From JAUPTX01 sp964550665 (GTDB lineage: Bacteria; Patescibacteriota; Minisyncoccia; Phycocordibacterales; CSBR16-119), in NCBI GenBank assembly GCA_964550665.1, contig CAZJZW010000008.1, positions 1 to 26,265 on the forward strand: 26,265 bases of DNA. The letters run 5' to 3'. Of this stretch, positions 15,682 to 22,360 are shown in pieces. Within the stretch, counting starts at the first letter, position 1. Each line of letters starts with the position of its first letter. A program made the translations under genes and the position numbers. The notes below the pieces were generated by a model. That model saw only the letters and a program-made list of their open reading frames with translations. It was not told the origin of the DNA and ran no database searches.

Positions 15682-17139
15682 ATGTCTAAAAAAATTTATA
15701 TTACAACAACACTTCCATATGTAAATTCAGATCCACACGTTGGTTTTGCGATGGAGATTATTAGAGCTGACGCTTTGGCGAGATATCATACACTCATGGG
15801 GAACGAAGTTTTCTTTAACACGGGAACTGATGAGCACGGCACAAAGATTTGGGAAAAAGCGAAAGAAGAAGGCATTGATGTTCAAGCCTATGTTGATTCG
15901 TATGCTGAAAAATTCAAAGGTCTATCAGACATTTTAAATTTATCTGATGACATAAATTTTATCCGAACTACTGACGAAAATCACGTCTTAGCTGCGCAAG
16001 AATTCTGGCGCCTCGTAGATAAAAATGGGTATATTTACAAAGCGCCATACGAGGCGAAGTATTGCGTTGGCTGTGAATTAGAAAAAACAGATTCAGAGCT
16101 TGTTGACGGTAAGTGTCCTATTCATCCAAACAAAGACCTCGAACTTATCAGTGAAGAAAATTATTTCTTTAAGTTTTCTAACTTCACTCAACCACTTCTA
16201 GATTACTATGAACAAAATAAAAACTTTGTTTTACCAGATTTTCGTTTTAATGAAATTAAAAAATTCGTTGAACGAGGTCTAGCAGACTTTTCAATATCTC
16301 GAAAAAAAGAAAAGATGCCTTGGGGTGTTCCAGTGCCAGGAGATAGTGACCAAGTAATGTATGTTTGGTTTGATGCTCTTGTGAACTATATTTCAACACT
16401 TGGTTGGCCAAAGGGTGAGAACTTTAAAACTTTCTGGGAAGAAGGATTTACGATTCAAATCGCCGGGAAAGATAATCTTCGTCAACAATCAGCGATGTGG
16501 CAAGCGATGCTTATGGCCGCGGGGATTAAAAATACTGATAAGGTGTTAATTAATGGTTTCTTAAACGGCGCTGATGGTAAAAAGATGTCAAAGTCCCTCG
16601 GGAACGTAATTAATCCATACGACGCTGTAAAAGAAGTTGGTACAGACCCTCTTCGATTTTATCTAACCTATAATGTGAGTGCGTTTGAAGATTCTCCTAT
16701 TTCCATGGAAATGATAAAAGAAAGTTACAATGCAAACTTGGCAAATGGCATTGGAAATTTAACAAACAGAATCGTAAAGATGGCAGAGAACTATGATGTA
16801 ATCGTTAAACTCCCTGAAGAATCATCGGTTTGGAAAGATAAAGAACATGTCGGACCAGAGTATCACGAAGCCTTTAAAAACTTTGAAGTTGGAAAAGCTT
16901 TAGAATATCTTATGAATGAAGTTCGTGAAATGGATTTGTTTATCGCAACCGAACAACCATTCAAAAAAGTAAAAGTGGATGAACTTTCTGCGAAGGAAGA
17001 CGTCGCGAGACTAATGCTCAACCTTTTCTATATGGGAGTACTTCTCGAACCTTTTATGCCAGAAACATCGGCAAAGGTAGTGGAAGCCGTCGGAACTCGA
17101 ACAACTCCAGCAGAGCCAATCTTTAAACGACTAGACTAA
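15682..17139 (+). CDS. metG: Methionyl-tRNA synthetase
   Basis: Class I synthetase that charges initiator and elongator tRNA-Met. The 485 residues contain TTTLPYVNSDPHVGF (a HIGH variant, HVGF 19-22), a zinc-type knuckle (CVGCELEKTDSELVDGKCPIHP), RKKEKMPWGVPVPGD, VMYVWFDALVNYISTLGWP and GADGKKMSKSLGNVI (KMSKS 301-305). The helical anticodon-binding domain follows. It stops at FKRLD without the C-terminal EMAP/Trbp111-like tRNA-binding domain of E. coli MetG, as in many short bacterial forms. It starts 1 nt after the permease stop with no Shine-Dalgarno, so translation probably depends on reinitiation or coupling. tatD follows after 1 nt. Confidence 0.97.
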   Translation: MSKKIYITTTLPYVNSDPHVGFAMEIIRADALARYHTLMGNEVFFNTGTDEHGTKIWEKAKEEGIDVQAYVDSYAEKFKGLSDILNLSDDINFIRTTDENHVLAAQEFWRLVDKNGYIYKAPYEAKYCVGCELEKTDSELVDGKCPIHPNKDLELISEENYFFKFSNFTQPLLDYYEQNKNFVLPDFRFNEIKKFVERGLADFSISRKKEKMPWGVPVPGDSDQVMYVWFDALVNYISTLGWPKGENFKTFWEEGFTIQIAGKDNLRQQSAMWQAMLMAAGIKNTDKVLINGFLNGADGKKMSKSLGNVINPYDAVKEVGTDPLRFYLTYNVSAFEDSPISMEMIKESYNANLANGIGNLTNRIVKMAENYDVIVKLPEESSVWKDKEHVGPEYHEAFKNFEVGKALEYLMNEVREMDLFIATEQPFKKVKVDELSAKEDVARLMLNLFYMGVLLEPFMPETSAKVVEAVGTRTTPAEPIFKRLD

Positions 17140-17140
17140 T

Positions 17141-17490
17141 ATGTCTTTTGAATATTTTGATTCTCACTCACATTTAAATCTTCCGGATTTTGAAAGTGAT
17201 CAAGAAGAAGTTGTTAATCAAATGAAAACCGACAATATCGGCACTTTAACTGTCGGTACAAGTTTGGAAACTTCAAAAGAAGCTGTCAGGCTTTCAAAAC
17301 TTCACGACAATCTATTTGCGTGCATTGGTCTTCATCCAAACGAAGTCGCCAATGAAATTTTTAATAAAGAAGACTACAAAAATCTCTTAGGAGAAAAGAC
17401 TGTCAGTGTCGGGGAGTGTGGCCTCGATTATTTTAGAGGTGAAAAAAGAGCTCCGCAAGAAATAGAATTTCGAAAACAAATTGATTTTGC
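17141..17490 (+). CDS. tatD: TatD-family metal-dependent hydrolase/DNase (3' part in gap)
   Basis: TIM-barrel amidohydrolase-like nuclease. The visible 116 residues contain the metal-binding FDSHSHLNLPDF (HxH), ACIGLHPNE and the metal-bridging Glu in SVGECGLDYF, followed by the KQIDFA segment where the next helix begins. The family is about 255 residues, so more than half is missing in the 100-N gap. The sequence on the other side of the gap does not continue a TatD protein in any frame, so the gap is longer than 100 bases. It sits directly behind metG, a very common bacterial gene pair. Confidence 0.9.
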
Positions 17491-17590
17491 NNNNNNNNNN
17501 NNNNNNNNNNNNNNNNNNNNNNNNNNNNNNNNNNNNNNNNNNNNNNNNNNNNNNNNNNNNNNNNNNNNNNNNNNNNNNNNNNNNNNNNNN
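17491..17590. other. Assembly gap (100 N) inside tatD
   Basis: Exactly 100 N, a scaffolding placeholder. About 140 TatD residues (420 nt) are unaccounted for and are not found downstream. Confidence 0.95.
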
Positions 17591-17689
17591 GTGTTCCCGC
17601 CCCTGCCGTGGGCCAAAAAGCTCGTTCATTATCCTCTTTGAGGAAACCCCGTATTTTGTCCCGAAGTACTACACTTTGAGGCTATCTAT
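17591..17689. other. Unassigned GC-rich stretch after the gap
   Basis: Roughly 100 bases beginning GTGTTCCCGCCCC, richer in GC than its surroundings. Translations in all three plus frames are short and unlike TatD. The minus strand offers only a short unsupported frame. It could be the end of an unseen gene or RNA located in the gap, or unreliable contig-edge sequence. No family was recognised. Confidence 0.4.
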
Positions 17690-17726
17690 GGGAAAAGCTC
17701 GGTACCAAACGGTCCGGGCTTTTCTC
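17690..17726 (+). terminator. Long terminator-like hairpin upstream of the rpsF promoter
   Basis: AAAAGCTCGG (17693-17702) pairs with CCGGGCTTTT (17714-17723), extended inside by ACC/GGT around an AAAC loop with one bulged T, and outside by GGG/CTC. The core GCTCGG...CCGGGC is flanked by AAAA and TTTT, as in bidirectional terminators. It probably ends the metG-tatD transcript. Confidence 0.6.
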
Positions 17727-17747
17727 TTGGCTCAACACTTTTAGGGC

Positions 17748-17776
17748 TTGCTCAAACTACACTTAATTGCTAGTAT
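17748..17776 (+). promoter_or_regulatory. Promoter of the rpsF-ssb-rpsR operon
   Basis: TTGCTC (17748-17753), 17 nt, TAGTAT (17771-17776), with a TGc extension at 17768-17770. The predicted start at about 17781-17783 coincides with the first paired base of the leader hairpin. Confidence 0.65.
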
Positions 17777-17780
17777 TGTC

Positions 17781-17838
17781 GGGTAGCTTATTGGATGCCT
17801 ACATTGTGAGGTATCCCTTGGTCCGAAATAAGCATACT
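17781..17838 (+). promoter_or_regulatory. S6:S18 ribosomal-protein leader (autoregulatory RNA)
   Basis: A two-part hairpin. The outer stem GCTTATT (17786-17792) / AATAAGC (17827-17833) extends outward by GGTA/TACT. The apical stem GGATGCCT (17793-17800) / AGGTATCC (17809-17816) has an 8-nt loop. All unpaired residues between the stems lie on the 3' side: CTTGGTCCGA (17817-17826), containing CCG at 17823-17825. A hairpin with a one-sided CCG bulge in front of rpsF is the described signature of the S6:S18-binding leader, which mimics the S6:S18 site on 16S rRNA; excess S6:S18 binds and represses the operon. The motif match is mine by eye; regulation is inferred. Confidence 0.8.
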
Positions 17839-17841
17839 ATT

Positions 17842-17892
17842 CCTGCTGTGGCAGGGTAATTATAAACGGGCCGAAAGGCCTTATTTTCATTT
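17842..17892 (+). promoter_or_regulatory. Two short hairpins between the S6:S18 leader and rpsF
   Basis: CCTGC (17842-17846) / GCAGG (17851-17855) with a TGTG loop, and GGCC (17869-17872) / GGCC (17877-17880) with a GAAA tetraloop followed by TTATTTTCATTT. The second resembles a weak attenuator, ending 16 nt before the rpsF ATG. How the leader is coupled to expression is inference. Confidence 0.5.
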
Positions 17893-17896
17893 AAAA

Positions 17897-18367
17897 ATGT
17901 CAAAATCAGATAAAACAATTTACGAGATTGGATACAACCTCATCCCAACAATTTCTGAAGAAGGAGTTGCAAAAGAAGTTGGAAAAATCAAAGAAAAAAT
18001 AACTTCTCTTGGAGGAGCTGTAATTTCAGATGAATATCCAAATCAAATCAAACTTGCTTACGAAATGACGAAAGAGATTGAAAACAAAAATGTTCGATTT
18101 ACATCAGCATATTTTGGTTGGATTAAATTTGAGCTAGAACCAGAAGCTGTCGCCGAAGTTAAAAAGATGGCAGATTCTGATCTTAATGTTCTTCGATTCA
18201 TTATCATCAAGACAGTGCGAGAAAATACGATGTATACTCCAAAACTTGCAAAGCCGGTGAGACGACCTTCTTCAGAAGATATGGCAGACGTAGAAGCATT
18301 ACCAATCGACGAAGAGGCTGTCGATAAGAAAATAGATGAATTAATCGACGAAGAAGTTGCCTTGTAA
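17897..18367 (+). CDS. rpsF: 30S ribosomal protein S6
   Basis: Binds S18 and the central domain of 16S rRNA during 30S assembly. The ferredoxin-like S6 fold covers about residues 6-115: YEIGYNLIPTISEEGVAKEV, ITSLGGAVISDEYPNQIKLAY, a beta hairpin including RFTSAYFGWIKFELEPEAV, and DLNVLRFIIIKTVREN. The total of 156 residues exceeds the usual 95-135 because of an acidic C-terminal tail (DVEALPIDEEAVDKKIDELIDEEVAL), recalling the acidic tails of some S6 proteins. First gene of the rpsF-ssb-rpsR operon, with a 114-nt leader that carries the regulatory hairpin. Confidence 0.93.
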   Translation: MSKSDKTIYEIGYNLIPTISEEGVAKEVGKIKEKITSLGGAVISDEYPNQIKLAYEMTKEIENKNVRFTSAYFGWIKFELEPEAVAEVKKMADSDLNVLRFIIIKTVRENTMYTPKLAKPVRRPSSEDMADVEALPIDEEAVDKKIDELIDEEVAL

Positions 18368-18384
18368 TACCTTTTACTTTTGTT

Positions 18385-18390
18385 TACAAT
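18385..18390 (+). promoter_or_regulatory. Possible internal promoter of ssb (leaderless)
   Basis: TACAAT ends exactly 6 nt before the ssb ATG, the same spacing as at glyA, dut, 11215 and the AI-2E permease gene. It would allow SSB synthesis independent of S6 autoregulation. Confidence 0.4.
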
Positions 18391-18396
18391 ATACAT

Positions 18397-18858
18397 ATGT
18401 ATTTAAATAAAGTAATGCTCATAGGGAATTTAACTCGGGATCCTGAGATGAAATCTCTTCCAACAGGTATGAAGGTTACGAACTTCAGTGTCGCGACAAA
18501 TAGAGTTTGGCGTGATAAAGATGGTTCGAAAAAAGAAGCTACTGAATTTCACAACGTTGTGGTGTTCGGTCGCCAAGCAGAAACAGTTGCTCAATATATG
18601 AAAAAGGGAAGCAATATCATGGTTGAAGGAAGACTTCAAACAAGAAGTTGGGAAGCAGACGGAAAGAAAAACTATCGAACAGAAATCATCGCTGACAATA
18701 TTCAGTTTGGTTCACGAGGTTCTTCTGACGGCGCTGGCTCATCTCCATCATATGGCGCAGCTAAAAAAGGAGCAGAAGTAGAACAAAAAGCACCTGATCT
18801 TGATACTATCGAGTATCCAGATGAAGATGATATAAATCCAGAAGATATACCGTTTTAA
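18397..18858 (+). CDS. ssb: Single-stranded DNA-binding protein
   Basis: Coats single-stranded DNA in replication, repair and recombination. It begins MYLNKVMLIGNLTRDPEMKS, and the OB fold (about 1-105) includes VTNFSVATNRVW, EFHNVVVFGRQAETVAQYMKKGS and VEGRLQTRSWEADGKKNYRTEI. A Gly/Ser-rich linker follows, and the acidic tail ends in DIPF, the partner-binding tip conserved in bacterial SSB (it docks RecO among others). At 153 residues the length is normal. It lies between rpsF and rpsR, a classical arrangement. The ATG at 18397 is supported by the standard SSB N-terminus and the -10 placed 6 nt upstream. Confidence 0.97.
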   Translation: MYLNKVMLIGNLTRDPEMKSLPTGMKVTNFSVATNRVWRDKDGSKKEATEFHNVVVFGRQAETVAQYMKKGSNIMVEGRLQTRSWEADGKKNYRTEIIADNIQFGSRGSSDGAGSSPSYGAAKKGAEVEQKAPDLDTIEYPDEDDINPEDIPF

Positions 18859-18890
18859 GAATAAATAAATTATTACATTAAAGAATTGAT

Positions 18891-19088
18891 ATGCAAGATT
18901 TTTTCTCATCAAACAACGTAAAACATATCGACTATAAAGATACTGCTGTTTTGAAACAATTCTTGAATCCAAGTGGAAGAATGATCTCTCGAAAGAGAAA
19001 TGGTTTAACTGCAAAGAATCAACGAGCTTTGGCAAATGCCATCAAACGAGCGAGAATCATGGGACTCATCCCATTCGTAGTTAGATAA
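18891..19088 (+). CDS. rpsR: 30S ribosomal protein S18
   Basis: Partner of S6 on the 30S platform. It is 65 residues and compact: IDYKDTAVLKQFLNPSGRMISRK, then RNGLTAKNQRALANAIKRARIMGLIPF, the family signature. It lacks an N-terminal zinc-type Cys cluster. It is the last gene of the operon, 32 nt after ssb, and is followed at once by a very strong terminator. No Shine-Dalgarno is visible. Confidence 0.95.
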   Translation: MQDFFSSNNVKHIDYKDTAVLKQFLNPSGRMISRKRNGLTAKNQRALANAIKRARIMGLIPFVVR

Positions 19089-19129
19089 CAATCAAAAAGC
19101 CCGGCGCTTCGCGCCGGGCTTTTTGATTG
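19089..19129. terminator. Very strong bidirectional terminator after rpsR
   Basis: A perfect 19-bp inverted repeat: the left arm 19089-19107 and right arm 19111-19129 are exact reverse complements around TTC. The core GCCCGGCGC/GCGCCGGGC is flanked by AAAAA and TTTTT, so it would work in both directions. Confidence 0.92.
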
Positions 19130-19155
19130 ACCTTTTACCCAAATTCCTGTAAATT
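19127..19155 (+). promoter_or_regulatory. Promoter of purA
   Basis: TTGACC (19127-19132), 17 nt, TAAATT (19150-19155). The -35 overlaps the last bases of the upstream terminator. The predicted start is about 19162, leaving a leader of about 53 nt with one small hairpin (GGGC ttt GCCC, 19186-19196). Confidence 0.55.
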
Positions 19156-19214
19156 TTACAAGGATTTTTGAACGTTAACACAAACGGGCTTTGCCCAACC
19201 TAAAACCCCAAGAG

Positions 19215-20528
19215 ATGAAAAGTTTAATCAAAATAATCTACGACGTAGTTGTAGGTCTTCAGTTTGGAGATGAGGGTAAGGGCAAGATTGCGCAAAAGCT
19301 TGCACTTATTCCTGGGTTCTATCAGGTGTCAGCGCGTTTCAATGGTGGCCCAAATGCTGGGCACACAGTGATTCACGAAGGAAAGAAGCTCGTGCTTCAT
19401 GTTGTACCGGCTGGTATCTTGGCCAAGCTCCGTGTAAATTTTATCGGGCCTGGCTGCGTGATCGATCCGGTGCTTTTAAAGAAAGAGGTGGAGGAGATCC
19501 AAGCCCTTGGCTTTGACTCGAAAACTATCTACCTTTCTGAGCTTGTTCACTTGATTACCCCTTATGAAAGGGTGATCGATAAAAAGATGAATGGAGCTCT
19601 TGGTACGACCGGAAAAGGTATTGGTCCAACGTATGCTCACAAAGCTAATCGTTCAGGCCTGAGAGTCAGTGGTTTTACCAAATACATCAACTCGCCAAAA
19701 GTGCGTGAGTCAGTGAAGTGGGACCTTTATTTGGAAGAGTCTAGAATCTACAAGGATACGTACAGAGAAGAGTCATTCGATGGTCTGTTGTTTGAGGAAT
19801 TTGAAGAATGGTTTGATGCACTTGTCTGGCTTACCGAAAACATCAGTGTCGCCAAAGCTAACTTCTTTCTCTCAGATGGAGAAGTGCACGAGATATTCAC
19901 AGACAGAAGCGATATCCGGATTTTGGCCGAAGGCGCTCAGTCTGTGATGCTGGATAATACGTACGGAACTTATCCGTACGTTACGTCTTCCAATTGCTTA
20001 CCTTCATATGCACCTGTTGGGCTCGGTCTGCCAGGAAAAGCAAAAAAAGGTAGGGTGATTGGAGTGTTCAAAGCGTACAATACCAGAGTTGGTAGCGGAC
20101 CCTTTGACACCGAGCTTCTCGATGGAAGTGGAGACCTTATCTGTGAAGCTGGTAAGGAATTCGGTTCGACAACTGGACGTAAAAGACGTATCGGATGGCT
20201 AGACCTTCCTGACCTCCAGTATGCCTGTGAGTTGGCTGGTGTTGACGAACTGTACATGACAAAAGTAGATGTGCTCTCTCCCGGTGTTACGGGAAGTGTT
20301 AGTGTGTGTTTCTCGAAAGGTGGAGGTGTGGCCACATACAAACAATTTGATGCTTGGGATAGCTCTCGCATCAAGAGAGACACTGACATCACCGGTTCTT
20401 TTAGGAGTTTCCTGGATCTTGTTGAGGAACACCTGGGAATTCTCGTGGGAACCGTCTCGAATGGTCCAGAAGTGAATGATTTGGTCCGCACAAAACCAAC
20501 ACCAGAAGGTGTAGGGTATGTGATGTGA
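19215..20528 (+). CDS. purA: Adenylosuccinate synthetase
   Basis: Catalyses GTP + IMP + Asp to adenylosuccinate, the first committed step from IMP to AMP. Complete, with signatures VVGLQFGDEGKGK (GTP-binding, with catalytic Asp), FNGGPNAGHTV with catalytic His, GTTGKGIGPTYAHKA, EGAQSVMLDNTYGTYPYVTSSN, KAYNTRVGSGPF, RRIGWLDLPDLQYA and the C-terminal GPEVNDLV. The open frame extends to a TTG at 19191, but the ATG at 19215 (437 aa, MKSLIKIIYDVVVGLQ) gives the normal N-terminus. It stands alone with no other purine gene beside it, so it may act in salvage. By hand count, four 60-base lines from it are about 48, 53, 40 and 50% GC, above the neighbouring synthetase genes; this could reflect transfer or high expression. 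Confidence 0.96.
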   Translation: MKSLIKIIYDVVVGLQFGDEGKGKIAQKLALIPGFYQVSARFNGGPNAGHTVIHEGKKLVLHVVPAGILAKLRVNFIGPGCVIDPVLLKKEVEEIQALGFDSKTIYLSELVHLITPYERVIDKKMNGALGTTGKGIGPTYAHKANRSGLRVSGFTKYINSPKVRESVKWDLYLEESRIYKDTYREESFDGLLFEEFEEWFDALVWLTENISVAKANFFLSDGEVHEIFTDRSDIRILAEGAQSVMLDNTYGTYPYVTSSNCLPSYAPVGLGLPGKAKKGRVIGVFKAYNTRVGSGPFDTELLDGSGDLICEAGKEFGSTTGRKRRIGWLDLPDLQYACELAGVDELYMTKVDVLSPGVTGSVSVCFSKGGGVATYKQFDAWDSSRIKRDTDITGSFRSFLDLVEEHLGILVGTVSNGPEVNDLVRTKPTPEGVGYVM

Positions 20529-20548
20529 TCTTTCTAAACTCAAAGCCC

Positions 20549-20648
20549 NNNNNNNNNNNNNNNNNNNNNNNNNNNNNNNNNNNNNNNNNNNNNNNNNNNN
20601 NNNNNNNNNNNNNNNNNNNNNNNNNNNNNNNNNNNNNNNNNNNNNNNN
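20549..20648. other. Assembly gap (100 N) between purA and efp
   Basis: Exactly 100 N. It hides the last ~105 codons of efp (at least 310 nt) and probably a purA terminator, so the true length is greater than 100. Confidence 0.95.
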
Positions 20649-20889
20649 AATATTCTCCTTTTTTCTCAAAAATATATTTTGCTGGTCGTTTACTGATGTC
20701 AGCCTCTTCAGCTTTTTCTGAAACGTGAAATGAGTATTCTAAAACTCTTCCTGTCATCAGGTTTTTAAGCTTCGTCGCGTTTACTGGTTTTCGTTGTTGT
20801 TTTCGAAAGACATGAGAATCTAGTACTTCCCATGGTTCACCTTCGTGAATGATTATTTTTCGTTCTCGTATTTCGTTGTAGTCGAGCAT
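20649..20889 (-). CDS. efp: Elongation factor P, N-terminal part, with atypical loop (3' part in gap)
   Basis: EF-P binds between the P and E sites and rescues ribosomes stalled on proline runs. The visible 80 residues are the KOW-like domain I and the start of domain II: IIIHEGEPWEVLDSHVF, TKLKNLMTGRVLEYSFHVSEKAEEADISKRPAKYIFEKKGEY. The whole factor is normally about 187 residues, so more than half is missing. The loop that carries the modified residue in other bacteria (PGKG, E. coli Lys34; or Arg32 in EarP organisms) reads RKQQRKPV. By ungapped alignment the modified Lys position is Gln32, flanked by Arg and Lys. It is the last gene of the ftsK-recA operon and starts 1 nt after the recA stop. 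Confidence 0.9.
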
Positions 20890-20890
20890 G

Positions 20891-21961
20891 TTACAAATTT
20901 TTCAAGCCTGCTTTGATCTCCTTGAGGATTTCGTCGCGAGTTTTTTTGAATTCCCTATCTCTTAATAATTGTCGTGTGGCATCGTATCCTCTGCCAAGTT
21001 TCACTTCGGATTTTTCATCTTTACCTGGTAGGTAACTATATGAAGCTCCAGACTTTTTTATAATACCCATACTTTCGCCTAATGCAAGTATTTCACCTTC
21101 AAGAGAAATACCTTCATTGTAAATGATATCGAACTCTGTTTGTTTGAAGGGTGCTGCAACTTTATTCTTCACGACCTTTACTCGTGTTCGAGAACCAACC
21201 ACCTCCTCACCTTTTTTAATTTGAGCTATTTTACGGATGTCCATTCTGATAGAAGAGTAGAACTTTAGAGCCTTTCCTCCTGTTGTTGTTTCTGGGTTTC
21301 CGAACATTACTCCAATTTGCATTCTTATTTGGTTAATGAAGATAACAACAGTCTTTGTTTTCGACATTAGGGCTGTGAGTTTTCGGAGAGCTTGAGACAT
21401 AAGGCGAGCTTGTTTACCTAAGTGGTGGGCCCCCATATCGCCCTCTATCTCGTCTTTTGGTGTTAGAGCAGCTACTGAGTCGATAACAATAACATCGATG
21501 CTTCCAGAGCGAACCAGGCTTTCAGCGATTTCTAGTGCTTGTTCTCCTGTGTCCGGTTGAGATATCAAAAGTTCGTCGATTTTAACACCGAGTTTTGCAG
21601 CATAGTCAGGATCCATCGCATGTTCAGCATCGATAAAAGCACAGACGCCTCCTTTTTTCTGTGCCTCAGCTACGATGTGAAGTGAGAGGGTAGTTTTACC
21701 AGAAGACTCCGGTCCAAATATTTCAATAATTCTTCCTCGAGGAACTCCACCAATACCAAGAGCCGCATCAAGACCGAGTGACCCTGTTGGGATGACATCT
21801 ATATTTACTTTTGGTGAATCTCCCATTTTCATGATTGATCCTTCTCCAAATTTTGTTTGGATCATCTTAATAGTATCCAAAACATTTTTTGCAGTTGTTT
21901 CTGCATCTCCTCGTTCCTCGACTTTCTTCATTGGCTTATCTTTTTTCTTTGCTAATGCCAT
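20891..21961 (-). CDS. recA: Recombinase RecA
   Basis: ATP-dependent strand-exchange recombinase. It has 356 residues, normal length. Visible elements are the basic N-terminal helix region, Walker A GPESSGKT (83-90), the VIVIDSVAAL Walker B (157-161 onward), EGDMGAHHLGKQARLMSQALRKL (loop 1), the NQIRMQIGVMFGNPETTTGGKALKFY loop 2 and filament region, and a lysine-rich C-terminus rather than the acidic tail of E. coli RecA. No intein. It lies 6 nt downstream of the small membrane protein gene and 1 nt upstream of efp, so it is expressed from the ftsK operon. No LexA/SOS box was recognised upstream. Confidence 0.98.
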   Translation of the reverse strand: MALAKKKDKPMKKVEERGDAETTAKNVLDTIKMIQTKFGEGSIMKMGDSPKVNIDVIPTGSLGLDAALGIGGVPRGRIIEIFGPESSGKTTLSLHIVAEAQKKGGVCAFIDAEHAMDPDYAAKLGVKIDELLISQPDTGEQALEIAESLVRSGSIDVIVIDSVAALTPKDEIEGDMGAHHLGKQARLMSQALRKLTALMSKTKTVVIFINQIRMQIGVMFGNPETTTGGKALKFYSSIRMDIRKIAQIKKGEEVVGSRTRVKVVKNKVAAPFKQTEFDIIYNEGISLEGEILALGESMGIIKKSGASYSYLPGKDEKSEVKLGRGYDATRQLLRDREFKKTRDEILKEIKAGLKNL

Positions 21962-21967
21962 ATAAAA

Positions 21968-22360
21968 TTATAACGCGCCCTGCAACGAGCTCTCTAAACT
22001 AATAACTTCTTCTTTCCTTACTATGTCAAAGGTTTTTTTTGTAATTTTACCAAACTTATCTTCAGCACTTATTGTTATTATATTATAGCCCGGCAAGAGA
22101 ACCAAAAAGTCGGTAAATGTACCTTCCTGGTTGAGGTTTATCTCTCTGCCGTTCACTAATACGTGTTTCGCACGTTTGGCATTTCCAGTAATCTCCAATG
22201 TACCTTCCTCGTATATTTTACCATTTTCTATGCCGTTTATACTTAAATCTATACCCTGAGAAATGAGACGAGTATTTAAAATCGCGTATAACACGATGAA
22301 TGAGAAAAATCCAAAAATGAATATGTTTTTAATAACCTTTTTCAGATTCCTCTTCCTCAT
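21968..22360 (-). CDS. Membrane-anchored protein with one Ig-like extracellular domain
   Basis: About 130 residues from the start chosen here (MRKRNLKKVIKNIFIFGFFS); the frame continues upstream to an ATG at 22399 inside ftsK. I favour 22360 because it puts a basic N-terminus directly before the membrane helix (about 13-28) and shortens the overlap with ftsK to 32 nt. After the helix comes a beta-rich domain of about 75 residues: LEITGNAKRAKHVLVNGREI, FTDFLVLLPGYNIITISAEDKFGK, TKKTFDIV. The 'NG-x-I ... F ... L..G.N.I.I.A.D..GK' pattern is that of the glucodextranase-B/Ig-like fold found on many surface proteins. Function unknown. Coupling to ftsK and recA is positional and need not mean shared function. 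Confidence 0.8.
   Translation of the reverse strand: MRKRNLKKVIKNIFIFGFFSFIVLYAILNTRLISQGIDLSINGIENGKIYEEGTLEITGNAKRAKHVLVNGREINLNQEGTFTDFLVLLPGYNIITISAEDKFGKITKKTFDIVRKEEVISLESSLQGAL

Noticed and set aside
19191..19214. TTG start for purA giving 8 extra residues
   Set aside because: The ATG at 19215 gives the normal PurA N-terminus. The extra residues overlap a small hairpin in the leader and are not conserved in style.
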